Source: Streptomyces ortus
GTDB lineage: Bacteria > Actinomycetota > Actinomycetes > Streptomycetales > Streptomycetaceae
DNA length: 64,000 nucleotides
Direction: 5' to 3'
Assembly: GCF_026341275.1 (NCBI RefSeq)
Contig: NZ_JAIFZO010000002.1
Coordinates: forward strand, 1,376,361 to 1,440,360
Part shown: positions 8,458-18,006 of the stretch, piece by piece
Layout: each line of letters opens with the position of its first letter
Position numbering within the stretch: position 1 is the first letter of the stretch
Notes under the pieces: generated by a model
What the model saw: the letters and a program-made list of their open reading frames with translations, nothing else
The model's database searches: none
What the model was told of the DNA's origin: nothing
Position numbers and translations under genes: made by a program

Positions 8458-9213
8458 GTGGGGGAAGTTGTGGACGGTCCGCACGGACTCGGCGTCACGG
8501 CCGAGGACTTCGGGCTCGAGGGGCCTCGCGGCTGGGCGTTCCGCGGCGTGGACGTCGACGCGGAGCCCGGCTCGCTGATCGCGGTCGAGGGACCTTCGGG
8601 CTCGGGCCGTACCTGTCTGCTGCTGGCGCTCACCGGCCGGATGAAACCCACCGAGGGCCACGCGAGAGTGGGACGCCACGAGCTGCCGAAGCAGATGGCG
8701 GCGGTCCGCCGGTGCAGCGCGCTGGCCCATGTCCCCGGCGTCACCGATCTGGAACCCGCCCTGTCCGTCGCCGAGCACCTCCGGGAGCGCGCCCTGCTCC
8801 AGCGGCGCTTCGGCGGCCCCGTACGCGGGCTGCTGCGACCGCGTCAGGAACGGCTGACGGAGGCCCGGCTGCGGGTCGACAGCGCGCTGGCCGCCGCCGG
8901 GCTCGACCGGGAGGCACTGCCCAAGGGCTCCAGGACCGCCGTACGCGACCTGGAACGCCTGGAGGCGCTGCGGTTGTCCGTGGCCCTCGCCCTGATCGGC
9001 CGCCCCCGGCTGCTCGGGATCGACGACACCGACCTGAAGTTCTCGGACGCCGAACGGACCGAGGTGTGGGCGCTGCTGCGCTCGCTGACCGAGGCCGGGA
9101 CCACGGTCGTGGCGGTGTGCAGCGAGGCCCCGAAGGGCGCGGTCCTGGTGTCCATGGAATCCGACCACGACAAGGAGACGGTGGATGCGCTCGCCGAAAC
9201 TGGCCGCGCTTGA
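8458..9213 (+). CDS. degenerate ABC-type ATPase subunit
   Basis: A 251-residue protein with an ABC ATPase outline but altered catalytic residues. The P-loop reads GPSGSGRT, with Arg in place of the invariant Lys. The LSGGQ signature region reads RDLERLEALRLSVALA, Walker B ends in IDDTD instead of DE, and the switch His is not evident (VVAVCSEA). The alignment RPRLLGIDD shows the homology is real. It overlaps the YhgE/Pip gene by 29 bp, so the two probably form one complex. ATP hydrolysis is doubtful; it may be a structural or nucleotide-binding subunit. GTG at 8458 has GAAGGG nine bases upstream; GTG at 8470 is an alternative. Confidence 0.8.
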   Translation: MGEVVDGPHGLGVTAEDFGLEGPRGWAFRGVDVDAEPGSLIAVEGPSGSGRTCLLLALTGRMKPTEGHARVGRHELPKQMAAVRRCSALAHVPGVTDLEPALSVAEHLRERALLQRRFGGPVRGLLRPRQERLTEARLRVDSALAAAGLDREALPKGSRTAVRDLERLEALRLSVALALIGRPRLLGIDDTDLKFSDAERTEVWALLRSLTEAGTTVVAVCSEAPKGAVLVSMESDHDKETVDALAETGRA

Positions 9214-11275
9214 GCTCAGGCGCTTCGGCAGGGGCAGGCTCCCGCGCGCGGCGCTGGCCGCGCTCCTGCTGCTCCCCCTGCTGTACGGCGCCCTCTACCT
9301 GTGGTCGTTCTGGGACCCGTACGGCCGCCTCGACCGCATCCCCGTGGCGCTGGTGAACGACGACCAGGGAGCCACCGCGGCCGACAAGAAGGTCGTGCTG
9401 GGCGACGAGATCACCAAGGGGCTGCGGAAGAGCGACACCTTCGAGTGGCACGAGGTGAGCGCCGCCGAGGCCCGCGAGGGCGTCGAGGACGGCGACTACT
9501 ACCTGTCGCTGACCATGCCGTCCGACTTCAGTAGGAGGATCGCCTCCAGCTCGGGGGACTCCCCGGAGACGGGCGCCCTCCAGGTGCGTACGAACGACGC
9601 GAACAACTACATCGTCGGGCAGATTTCGCGGACGGTCTTCAGCGAGGTGCGCACGGCCGCCTCGACCAAGGCGGCACGGTCGTTCCTCGACAAGATCTAC
9701 GTCTCGTTCTCCGACATTCACGGGAAGACCCAGAAGGCCGCCGAGGGGGCCGACAGCCTCTCCGGTGGCATCGGGAAGGCGAAGAAGGGCTCGAAGGACC
9801 TCGCGGACGGCCTCGCGGACGCCGAGAAGGGCAGCGGCAAGCTCGCCACCGGGCTGAAGAAGCTCGACACGGGAGCGGGCGACCTGGAGGACGGCTCACG
9901 GCAGGTCTCGCAGGGCACGCAGACCCTCGCGGACAAGGTCAACGGCGTCGCGGACAAGGTGGGGCCCTTCCTGAAGGGCAACGAGAAGGAGATCGGCGAC
10001 ACCGCCCGGCTCGTCGCGGACTCCGCCTCCGTCATCCGCGGCAACCTCGACACGCTGGCGAGGACGGCCCCGGCCGCCGCCAAGAGCGCGCACACCGCCT
10101 CCGACACGCTGAACGGCGTCTACAGGACGCGCTGCGAGGACCAGGACCTGCCGCTGCCCGACGCCGCCTGCCCGGACCTGAAGAAGGCCAGGGACGCGGC
10201 GGCGGACGTGGCGAAGGTCGCCGACGACGTCGACACGCTGGTGGCCGGCCAGAAGGGTGACCTGAAGACGCTGGACAAGCACCTGGCCACCCTGGAGAAG
10301 CAGGCCCGGGCGCTGGCCGACCGCTCGCCGCACCTGTCCGAGGACCTCACCACGGCCGTCTCGAAGATCAACCAGCTCAACAAGGGGGCCGGGAAGGTCG
10401 CCAAGGGTGCCGAGACGCTGCACACGGGGCTCGGCACGGCCAAGAAGGGCGCCACCGACCTGGACAGCGGCATCGGCAGGCTCGGGACGGGAGCGGACGA
10501 CCTCGAAGGGGGCATGTACAAGCTCGCCGACGGCTCGGGGAAGCTCGCCGGCGGACTCCACGACGGCGCGGGAAAGATCCCGGACTACGACAAGAAGGAT
10601 CGTGATCAGCGCACCGGGGTCATGGCCGACCCCGTACAGCTCGCTTCGAAGGACCTGCACAAGGCGCCCAACTACGGCACCGGTTTCGCCCCGTACTTCA
10701 TTCCGCTCTCCCTGTGGGTGGGCGCGATGGTCGCCTACATGCTGATCCCGCCGCTCAACCGGCGCGCGCTCGCCGCGGGCGCCGGCGCCTGGCGGATCGC
10801 GCTGGCGGGCTGGCTGCCGGTGGCCGCCCTGGGAGTGCTCCAGACGGTCGCGCTGATGTCCGTACTGCACTGGGCGATCGGTCTTGAGGCGGTGCGGGCG
10901 GCCGGGACGGTGGCCTTCCTGTTCCTGGTGACGGCCTGTTTCGCGGCGATCGTGCAGTGGCTCAACGCGCGCTTCGGAGCGGCCGGCCGGATCCTCGTCC
11001 TCGCGCTCCTGATGCTCCAGCTGACCTCGGCCGGCGGCACGTACCCCGTGCAGACCAGCCCCGGCTTCTTCAACGTGATCCACCCCTTCATGCCGATGAG
11101 TTACGTCGTCGACGCCCTGCGGAGACTCATCACAGGCGGCGGTCTGGGCCCGGTCTGGCAGGCCTGCGCCGTGCTCACCGCCTTCACCCTGGGCGCCCTC
11201 GCGCTCACCGCGGTGGCGGCGCGACGACGGCAGGTGTGGACCCTCGACCGACTTCACCCGGAGCTGAGCCTGTGA
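9185..11275 (+). CDS. YhgE/Pip-family membrane protein
   Basis: A 696-residue protein. One N-terminal helix near residues 18-40 precedes a long extracytoplasmic region with YhgE/Pip features. This region is full of heptad-like G-x3-L repeats (for example KDLADGLADAEKGSGKLATGL) predicted to form coiled coils. The C-terminal part has about five membrane helices related to ABC-2 permeases (PYFIPLSLWVGAMVAYML onward). The family includes a phage infection protein and export components linked to type VII secretion in Firmicutes. It overlaps the degenerate ATPase gene upstream, and its stop overlaps the TetR start. It is likely an export or envelope-stress unit repressed by the TetR protein. Confidence 0.85.
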   Translation: MRSPKLAALELRRFGRGRLPRAALAALLLLPLLYGALYLWSFWDPYGRLDRIPVALVNDDQGATAADKKVVLGDEITKGLRKSDTFEWHEVSAAEAREGVEDGDYYLSLTMPSDFSRRIASSSGDSPETGALQVRTNDANNYIVGQISRTVFSEVRTAASTKAARSFLDKIYVSFSDIHGKTQKAAEGADSLSGGIGKAKKGSKDLADGLADAEKGSGKLATGLKKLDTGAGDLEDGSRQVSQGTQTLADKVNGVADKVGPFLKGNEKEIGDTARLVADSASVIRGNLDTLARTAPAAAKSAHTASDTLNGVYRTRCEDQDLPLPDAACPDLKKARDAAADVAKVADDVDTLVAGQKGDLKTLDKHLATLEKQARALADRSPHLSEDLTTAVSKINQLNKGAGKVAKGAETLHTGLGTAKKGATDLDSGIGRLGTGADDLEGGMYKLADGSGKLAGGLHDGAGKIPDYDKKDRDQRTGVMADPVQLASKDLHKAPNYGTGFAPYFIPLSLWVGAMVAYMLIPPLNRRALAAGAGAWRIALAGWLPVAALGVLQTVALMSVLHWAIGLEAVRAAGTVAFLFLVTACFAAIVQWLNARFGAAGRILVLALLMLQLTSAGGTYPVQTSPGFFNVIHPFMPMSYVVDALRRLITGGGLGPVWQACAVLTAFTLGALALTAVAARRRQVWTLDRLHPELSL

Positions 11276-11928
11276 CAATCGGGGCCATGGAAAGCAGCAG
11301 TACGGTGGACAGCGGCGGCGGCCGGCGGCAGGCGACCCGGCAGAAGCTCTACGAGGCGGCGGTGACCCTCATCGCCGAGCAGGGCTTCTCCGCCACCACC
11401 GTGGACGAGATCGCCGAACGTGCCGGAGTGGCGAAGGGCACGGTCTACTACAACTTCGCGAGCAAGTCCGTCCTCTTCGAAGAGCTGCTCCGGCACGGGG
11501 TGGGACTGCTCACCGCCTCGCTGCGGGAGGCGGTCGAGAAGACCGACGAGGACGGCGGCAGCAGGGTCGACGCGCTGGACGCGATGATCCGGGCGGGCCT
11601 CGTCTTCATCGGCCGCTATCCGGCCTTCACCCAGCTGTACGTGGCGGAGCTGTGGCGCACCAACCGGGCCTGGCAGTCCACGCTGATGGTGGTCAGGCAG
11701 CAGGCCGTCGCGGTCGTCGAGGACGTCCTGCGCGACGGAATCGCCAACGGTGAGCTGAGCGACGAGATCGACACCCCCCTGACGGCGGCGGCGCTGGTCG
11801 GCATGGTGCTGGTGGCGGCCCTGGACTGGCAGGCGTTCCAGCCGCAGCGCTCCCTGGACGAGGTCCACGCCGCACTGTCCCTGCTGCTCCAGGGAAGAGT
11901 CGGCGGCGGGCGCCTCGGACCCGGGTGA
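11272..11928 (+). CDS. TetR/AcrR-family transcriptional regulator
   Basis: A 218-residue protein. The N-terminal TetR helix-turn-helix is clear (FSATTVDEIAERAGVAKGTVYYNF, about residues 34-57), followed by an all-helical ligand domain. GTG at 11272 overlaps the YhgE stop (GTGA) with GGAG upstream; ATG at 11287 is the alternative and would remove five residues. As the last gene of the operon it probably represses the ABC-like/YhgE genes through the palindrome at 8386-8411. The ligand is unknown. Confidence 0.9.
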   Translation: MTIGAMESSSTVDSGGGRRQATRQKLYEAAVTLIAEQGFSATTVDEIAERAGVAKGTVYYNFASKSVLFEELLRHGVGLLTASLREAVEKTDEDGGSRVDALDAMIRAGLVFIGRYPAFTQLYVAELWRTNRAWQSTLMVVRQQAVAVVEDVLRDGIANGELSDEIDTPLTAAALVGMVLVAALDWQAFQPQRSLDEVHAALSLLLQGRVGGGRLGPG

Positions 11929-12234
11929 CACAGCCGCACGGCAGACACCGCGGACACAGGAGGGGCGCCGGTCCGAAGTGGCCGCGTCCCCCGCGGGAGC
12001 CACGATCTTCGCGACGCCGGGGTGTTCGACCAGCGCTTCGCCGGTGACGGATCCGGTCGCCCTCGGGCCCCCGTGCCTCGCTCCCGCCGAGTGCTCGGCG
12101 GAAGGAGCGGTAGAGGGCGCCGCGCCGTTCCGCCGCCCCGTGTCGGCGGTACCGGAGCCGCGCCCCTTTCCGTGCCTCCACTCTCTCGTTCGCGCAGGTG
12201 GGAGCCCATCCGCGCGCGTACTCAACTCACTCAC
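11929..12234. other. intergenic stretch without a recognised gene
   Basis: About 300 bp between the TetR gene and the MacR-like box. Open frames crossing it have no ribosome-binding site or recognisable protein. A lone GTACTCA half-site lies at 12218-12224, 26 bp before the matching half of the full box. No terminator hairpin stands out. Confidence 0.4.
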
Positions 12235-12250
12235 TAGGTACGCGTACTCA
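12235..12250. promoter_or_regulatory. MacR-like binding box
   Basis: TAGGTACGCGTACTCA matches the S. coelicolor MacR consensus TGAGTACnnGTACTCA at 12 of 14 defined positions, with the right half perfect. It lies 43 bp upstream of the candidate -10 of the DUF4126 gene. MacR targets are mostly membrane-protein genes, which fits. The orthologous regulator pair is encoded at 31.8-33.8 kb in this window. Confidence 0.5.
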
Positions 12251-12292
12251 GAACTGCGCACTCATGCCCAGGACGGGTCGTTGCCGACTGGT

Positions 12293-12298
12293 TACGAT
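12293..12298 (+). promoter_or_regulatory. candidate -10 of a leaderless DUF4126 transcript
   Basis: TACGAT followed by 7 bases and then the GTG at 12306, with no Shine-Dalgarno. This is the geometry of an actinobacterial leaderless promoter. No good -35 is seen, consistent with a need for an activator. Confidence 0.4.
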
Positions 12299-12305
12299 CG
12301 CGTCC

Positions 12306-12923
12306 GTGTCCGTACTCCCCCTGGTGTTCACCAGTGGCTGGGCCAGCGGTGTCAACGCGTACGCGGTGGTGCTGCTCCTCGGCCTCTTCGGCGCGACCGG
12401 CCTGACCGACGAGGTCCCCGAGTCGCTGCAGCGCCCCGAAGTCCTCGTCGTGGCCGGCGTCCTGTTCGTCTGCGAGGCCTTCGCCGACAAGATCCCGTAC
12501 GTGGACTCGGTGTGGGACACCGTGCACACGGTGATCCGGCCGGTGTCGGGAGCCGTCGTCGCGGCGCTGCTCGCCGGGCAGAGCGGTTCGCTGTCCGAGC
12601 TGACGGCGGCGGCGATCGGTGGCTCCTCCGCCCTGGCCAGCCACACCGTCAAGGCCGGGACGCGGATGGCGATCAACACCTCGCCGGAGCCGTTCAGCAA
12701 CGTCGTGATGAGCACCGCCGAGGATCTCGGGGTCGCCGGGATCCTGACCTTCGCGATGTTCCATCCCGAGGCCGCGGCGATCATCGCGGGAGTCCTGCTG
12801 CTGGCCGGTGTGCTGGTGCTCTACTTCCTGATCTCGCGGATCAGACGGTTCCGGCGGCGCCGGGCCCAGCGCCGCGAGGAGAAACGGCTCGTGGACCGCC
12901 TCGGGCCGCCGCCACCCGGCTGA
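12306..12923 (+). CDS. DUF4126 membrane protein
   Basis: A 205-residue multi-helix membrane protein beginning MSVLPLVFTSGWASGVNAYAV. Small-residue-rich helices (GWASG, AAIGGSSALASHTVKAG) are typical of DUF4126, and the tail is short and strongly basic (RRFRRRRAQRREEKR). Function unknown. GTG at 12306 was chosen because homologs start here and a TACGAT -10 sits at leaderless distance; the in-frame ATG at 12264 has no ribosome-binding site. A MacR-like box upstream suggests control by the MacRS system. Confidence 0.85.
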   Translation: MSVLPLVFTSGWASGVNAYAVVLLLGLFGATGLTDEVPESLQRPEVLVVAGVLFVCEAFADKIPYVDSVWDTVHTVIRPVSGAVVAALLAGQSGSLSELTAAAIGGSSALASHTVKAGTRMAINTSPEPFSNVVMSTAEDLGVAGILTFAMFHPEAAAIIAGVLLLAGVLVLYFLISRIRRFRRRRAQRREEKRLVDRLGPPPPG

Positions 12924-12980
12924 CCTCGGCCGCCCGGGGCCGCGGGCCCGTTGTCAGTGGTGGCCGATAAAGTCCCTGGC

Positions 12981-14495
12981 ATGGCACGGATTGTGGTGAT
13001 CGGCGCCGGGATGGGCGCGATGGCGGCCGCTGCCCGGCTGGCCGTCGCGGGCCACCGGGTGACGGTGTACGAGCGGGCGGCGACGTACGGCGGAGCGGTG
13101 GGCCGTTTCGAGCGCGACGGGTTCGCCTTCGACACGGGCCCCGGACTGCTCCAGCTGCCCGCGGTCTACCGCGATCTGTTCGTGAAGACCGGCAAGGAGC
13201 CCCTGGAGGCGTGCGTCGACCTGGTCCAGGTCGACCCGGCGGCGCGGCACGTCTTCGCCGACGGCACGGAGGTCCCGTTGCCCAACGCCTCGCGCGCGGG
13301 GGTCGTCTCGGCCCTGGACGGCGCGCTGGGCGCGGGCGCGGGTGAGCGCTGGGGCGACTTCCTGGTCCGGGCCCGCGAGGCCTGGGACCGGACCCGCCGG
13401 CCGCTCCTGGAGGAGCCGCTGTGGTCCGACTGGCAGGTGCTGGGCGAGCGCGAGCCCTATCCGGCACCGCGGCAGCGGCGCCTGCTGCGCACCCGTACGG
13501 CGGCCCGGCTCTCGGAGGTCGGTGCCTGGGAGCTGGGCGACCCCCGCCTCGCCGCCCTCCTGGAGAGCTACGCGCTGGCGTACGGACTCGACCCGCGCGC
13601 GGTACCGGCCAGCGCGTCCGTGTTGCCGTACATGGAGCACGCCTTCGGCGCGTGGTACGTGCGCGGCGGGATCCGCGAGCTGGCGCGGGCCGTGCACGAG
13701 CGGTGCGTGGCCCGGCGGGTGGAGTTCGTCTTCGGGGCGGAGGTCGTGGCCGTCACCGAGAAGGACGGCCGGGCGACCGGCGTGGAGCTGCGCGACGGGA
13801 CCGTCGCCGAGGCGGACTTCGTGGTGGGCGGCCCACCGGAGCTGCTGAAGAGCCTGACCGGCCGCGACGATCTGTACGGGGGCGAGGCCGCCGGGCCCCG
13901 TCCCGCGACCCCGAGCTGCGGCAAGGCAGTGGTCTGCCTCGCCCTGCGCGGCCCGCGCGAGGCGGGCGCCGCGCACCGCACGGTCGTCCACACACCGGAC
14001 CGGGCCGAGGAGCTGGACCACACCTTCGGGGCGGGTACGGCGGCGCCGCGGCCCACGGTGTGGGTGGCCCGTCCGGACGATCCGCTGCTGCGCCCGGACG
14101 ACGCCCACGAGTCCGTGGTGCTCACGGCGACGGTGCCGTCCCTCGCGCACTACGACTGGGCCGCGGCCGGTGCCGCCGATGCCTTCGCGGATCGCATGGT
14201 CGCCGCGGCGGAGCGGGCCGTGCCGGACCTGCGCGAGCGCGTGCTGTGGCGCGAGGTACGGACGCCCCTGCACACGGAGCGGGAGACCGGAGCGCCGGGC
14301 GGCGCTGTACCCGCTCCGGCGCTGGCCGGTGCGGGCGGCACCCGGCTGCGGCCGGGCAACGCCACCCAGATACCGGGCCTGTTCGCGGTCGGCGGCCGGG
14401 CGCACCCCGGCGGCGGGCTTCCGCACGCCGGGATGTCGGGCTCGCTGGTCGCCGGACTGATCGTGGAGGGACCGGACTTCAGGGGTTCGCAGTGA
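12981..14495 (+). CDS. FAD-dependent NAD(P)/FAD oxidoreductase, CrtI/phytoene-desaturase-like
   Basis: A 504-residue flavoprotein. The N-terminal dinucleotide-binding motif is VVIGAGMGAMAAAARLAVAG (residues 4-23), followed by the acidic VYERAATYGG and the family's FDTGPGLLQLP. A C-terminal GRAHPGGGLPHAGMSG segment matches the FAD-binding end of carotenoid desaturases and isomerases. There are no carotenoid genes nearby, so this looks like the housekeeping Streptomyces paralog of unknown substrate. ATG at 12981 is the simplest start; a frame extension to 12951 is possible. Confidence 0.85.
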   Translation: MARIVVIGAGMGAMAAAARLAVAGHRVTVYERAATYGGAVGRFERDGFAFDTGPGLLQLPAVYRDLFVKTGKEPLEACVDLVQVDPAARHVFADGTEVPLPNASRAGVVSALDGALGAGAGERWGDFLVRAREAWDRTRRPLLEEPLWSDWQVLGEREPYPAPRQRRLLRTRTAARLSEVGAWELGDPRLAALLESYALAYGLDPRAVPASASVLPYMEHAFGAWYVRGGIRELARAVHERCVARRVEFVFGAEVVAVTEKDGRATGVELRDGTVAEADFVVGGPPELLKSLTGRDDLYGGEAAGPRPATPSCGKAVVCLALRGPREAGAAHRTVVHTPDRAEELDHTFGAGTAAPRPTVWVARPDDPLLRPDDAHESVVLTATVPSLAHYDWAAAGAADAFADRMVAAAERAVPDLRERVLWREVRTPLHTERETGAPGGAVPAPALAGAGGTRLRPGNATQIPGLFAVGGRAHPGGGLPHAGMSGSLVAGLIVEGPDFRGSQ

Positions 14496-14531
14496 GGGAG
14501 GCGGAGGCAGAGCTTCCCGGGTGAGGCCGCA

Positions 14532-14559
14532 CGCGGTACCGGCCGGTGCCGGTACCGCG
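14532..14559. terminator. bidirectional terminator hairpin
   Basis: Perfect 11-bp arms (14532-14542 and 14549-14559) around a 6-nt loop, between two convergent genes and abutting the minus-strand stop at 14561. Confidence 0.65.
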
Positions 14560-14560
14560 G

Positions 14561-15568
14561 TCAGTACCGGTACTGCTGCTCGTCGTACCCGCCCTGCTGT
14601 TGCCCGTTGCCGTCGTACGGATACGGCTGCTCCGGCGGGAGTTCGCCCCCGTACGGGTCCTCGGTGTTCCGCTGCTGCGGCACCCAGACCCCGCCGGGCG
14701 GGGTGTTCTCGCCGCCGTTGTAGGCGCCCGCCGCGTACTGGTCCTGCTCGTAACCCTGCTGGCCCTGCTGCCCCTGGCCCTGCTGCCCGTACTGCTGCTG
14801 CGAGGCGTCGTAGGACTGGCCGTAGGAGCCGGCGTCGTAGGACTGCGAGCCGACGTACGGGTCGGAGTAGGGGGCGTACTGCTGCTGCTGTCCGGTGTCG
14901 TAGCCGTACTGCTGCTGGTCGTAGCCCGAGTAGCCGTCGTATCCGTAGTTCTGGGCGAACTGGTCCTGGGACTGGCCCTGGTCGGCGTGGCCGCCCTGGG
15001 CCTGCGCCTGGGCGGAGGCGGCGTACGCGGCGTCGGCCGCGGCGGCGTAGGCGGCTTCGCTGTAGACGCCGTACTGGCCGGTGTCGTCGGGCAGCGGCTG
15101 CGGCTCGTAGACGGCGGTGGACTCGGCGGCGTTCCCCGGGCGCTGCCCGAAGACCGAGTCCTCGCGCCCGAAGTCGTCGTCCCCGCCGAAGCTCTCGCCG
15201 CGGCCGAAGTCGTCCTGAGGATACGTTCCGCTCGGCGCGGCCTGCAGGTCCGTGACCTCCAGGGTCGGTTCCTTGCGGTCGGGTTCGCCGCGGCGGCGCT
15301 TGGTGAGGCCCGGCCGTCCGGCGACGGCCCAGCCGGCCGCGAAGCCGCTGCGGAACGACAGCGTGACGTACGTCTGCCCGACGGCGAAGGCGGCGGCGCC
15401 CAGCCCGATGACCACCACCGACGGGATCAGGACACCGATGACCACTCCGAGGAAGCCGCCGAAGGCCAGCAGCCGCCAGCGCAGCCGTGCCTTGTACTGC
15501 AGCAGGACCTCGCCGAGCAGCCACAGCGCGACGATGCCGAATGCGATGTAGAGGACCGTCCAGCCCAT
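14561..15568 (-). CDS. membrane protein with a Q/Y/G-rich prion-like tail
   Basis: A 335-residue protein. Two or three hydrophobic segments occupy roughly residues 5-75 (LLGEVLLQYKARLRWRLLAFGG lies between two of them). A short basic stretch (KRRRGEPDRK) follows, then about 230 residues of low-complexity sequence rich in Gln, Tyr, Gly, Asp and Ser (for example QQQYAPYSDPYVGSQSYD). The tail resembles prion-like domains and is surely disordered. I do not recognise a function; actinobacterial proteins of this kind are usually called hypothetical membrane proteins. It is convergent with the CrtI-like gene. Confidence 0.8.
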   Translation of the reverse strand: MGWTVLYIAFGIVALWLLGEVLLQYKARLRWRLLAFGGFLGVVIGVLIPSVVVIGLGAAAFAVGQTYVTLSFRSGFAAGWAVAGRPGLTKRRRGEPDRKEPTLEVTDLQAAPSGTYPQDDFGRGESFGGDDDFGREDSVFGQRPGNAAESTAVYEPQPLPDDTGQYGVYSEAAYAAAADAAYAASAQAQAQGGHADQGQSQDQFAQNYGYDGYSGYDQQQYGYDTGQQQQYAPYSDPYVGSQSYDAGSYGQSYDASQQQYGQQGQGQQGQQGYEQDQYAAGAYNGGENTPPGGVWVPQQRNTEDPYGGELPPEQPYPYDGNGQQQGGYDEQQYRY

Positions 15569-15625
15569 GTACGCCCCTCTCCCAGATGGCCGCTACGCAG
15601 TGTGTCGTATCACGATGCGACCGGT

Positions 15626-16584
<959 letters not shown>

Positions 16585-16591
16585 CCGGATG

Positions 16592-16639
16592 CGGGCAATT
16601 TGCCCGATTTGCCGACTTGTTGTCCACTCCTCGGACAAC
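16592..16639. promoter_or_regulatory. two palindromes upstream of metF
   Basis: A 15-bp palindrome CGGGCAATTTGCCCG (16592-16606) lies 8 bp upstream of the metF -35. A second inverted repeat, GTTGTCC-N7-GGACAAC, lies at 16619-16639. Either could be an operator for a methionine regulator. I do not recognise the binding protein. Confidence 0.4.
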
Positions 16640-16693
16640 CGGCGCTCGACCGGTCCTGGATCGGCGCGTATCCGTCCCGCCCAGTTCCGCGCT

Positions 16694-17344
16694 TCACACC
16701 GTCCGGAGCCGCTTGGCGAACTCCGCCGCCGCCGCGCCCGGGTCGTCGGCCTCGGTGATCGCCCGTACGACGACGACGCGGCGGGCGCCCGCTTCGAGCA
16801 CCTCGTCGAGATTGCCGAGGTCGATGCCGCCGATGGCGAACCAGGGACGGTCCGTGCCGAGCGCCGCCGTGTGCCGGACGAGGTCGAGGCCCGGTGCGTG
16901 GCGGCCCGGCTTGGTGGGGGTCGGCCAGCACGGGCCCGTACAGAAGTAGTCCACGCCGTCCTGGACGGCGGCGGCCGAGGCCTCCGGGCCCGCATGCGTG
17001 GAACGGCCGATCACGACCTCGTCGCCGAGGATCGCCCGGGCCGCGGGGACGGGCAGGTCGCCCTGCCCGAGGTGCAGGACGTCGGCTCCGGCGGCGTGGG
17101 CGACGTCGGCCCGGTCGTTCACCGCGAGGAGCTTGCCGTGCCGGCGGCAGGCGTCCGCGAACACCGCGAGGTGCGCCAGCTCCTCGGCCGCCTCCATGCC
17201 CTTGTCCCGCAGTTGCACGACGTCCACGCCGCCCGCGAGGACCGCGTCCAGGAAGGCGGGGAGGTCGCCCTGGCGCCTGCGCGCGTCCGTGCAGAGGTAG
17301 ACCCGGGCGTCGGCGAGCTGCGCGCGTGCGGTGGATTCGGGCAT
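16694..17344 (-). CDS. thiE: thiamine-phosphate synthase
   Basis: A 216-residue TIM barrel that joins HMP-pyrophosphate and thiazole phosphate to make thiamine monophosphate. Diagnostic blocks: [57 protein letters not shown] (a variant of the usual GP.f.T.TK loop) and FAIGGID. ATG at 17344. It is transcribed toward metF and lies 2.4 kb from, and on the opposite strand to, the riboswitch-controlled thiOSG operon. No TPP riboswitch is visible in front of thiE itself. Confidence 0.95.
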   Translation of the reverse strand: MPESTARAQLADARVYLCTDARRRQGDLPAFLDAVLAGGVDVVQLRDKGMEAAEELAHLAVFADACRRHGKLLAVNDRADVAHAAGADVLHLGQGDLPVPAARAILGDEVVIGRSTHAGPEASAAAVQDGVDYFCTGPCWPTPTKPGRHAPGLDLVRHTAALGTDRPWFAIGGIDLGNLDEVLEAGARRVVVVRAITEADDPGAAAAEFAKRLRTV

Positions 17345-17369
17345 GCGTGGGTCCCCCGTGTGGGTCGGT

Positions 17370-17439
17370 GGCGTACGGGCCGTGGGTCCCGTCCTGTCCT
17401 CTCCTGTCCTGACAGTCCGCGGCCCGCGGCCCGTACGCC
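17370..17439. terminator. long-loop hairpin between thiE and the Rv2175c-like gene
   Basis: 12-bp arms GGCGTACGGGCC (17370-17381) and GGCCCGTACGCC (17428-17439) enclose a 46-nt loop that contains short GTCCT repeats. It is probably the terminator of the upstream minus-strand gene; the long loop lowers confidence. Confidence 0.4.
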
Positions 17440-17471
17440 GTGCGGCGTTGCGGCTCTGCGGCGTGCTCGGG

Positions 17472-17843
17472 TCAGACGGCGAGCGCCTGGGCGCGGCGCT
17501 TCACCTCCGTGCCGCGATTCTCACTCAGCGCCTGCGCGGGGGTGCCGGGCAGGCTCTCGTCCGGGGTGAAGAGCCACTCCAGGATCTCTTCGTCGTTGAA
17601 GCCGTCGTCCCGCAGGAGCGTCAGGGTGCCGGACAGGCCCTTGACGACCTTCTGCTCGTCCGCGTCGATGAAGGCGGCGGGGACGTGCAGCGCGCGGTTC
17701 TCACCACGGCGTACGGCGATCAGCTGGCCTTCCCTGACCAGCTGCCGGACGCGCGTCACCTCGACGCCGAACTTTTCGGCGATGTCGGGGAGGGTGAGCC
17801 AGGCGGGGACGAGAGCATCGATCTTTGCGTCAATCTCGGTCAC
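17472..17843 (-). CDS. Rv2175c-family DNA-binding protein
   Basis: A 123-residue protein with an N-terminal winged-helix / MerR-like helix-turn-helix ([25 protein letters not shown], about residues 14-38) and a C-terminal domain with the conserved [32 protein letters not shown]. In M. tuberculosis the homolog Rv2175c is a DNA-binding substrate of the Ser/Thr kinase PknL. Here a PASTA kinase lies 4.4 kb away, so the partnership may be kept; several Thr residues near the N terminus are possible targets. GTG at 17843 gives [11 protein letters not shown], as in homologs. An open extension upstream to 17996 is not supported. Confidence 0.85.
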   Translation of the reverse strand: MTEIDAKIDALVPAWLTLPDIAEKFGVEVTRVRQLVREGQLIAVRRGENRALHVPAAFIDADEQKVVKGLSGTLTLLRDDGFNDEEILEWLFTPDESLPGTPAQALSENRGTEVKRRAQALAV

Positions 17844-17953
17844 GAGGACAAGCCTGCCATCTCCCACTGACACCCGGTACCCGGGCACCGCGCTCCGCCC
17901 CGGGGCAGGCGCGCACCAGGACGCCCGTCGGGTGCGGGCCGCCCGCGGCCGAG

Positions 17954-17975
17954 CCCGCGGTTCCCCGCGCCCCTG
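17954..17975 (-). repeat. partial copy of the dispersed GGGGCGCGGGGAACTGCGC repeat
   Basis: Minus-orientation copy reading CCGCGGTTCCCCGCGCCCCTG, in the gap after the ferredoxin reductase stop. Its partner arm is missing. Confidence 0.55.
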
Positions 17976-18006
17976 GGAGACGGGGCCGCGGCCCACGGAC
18001 GGTCGC

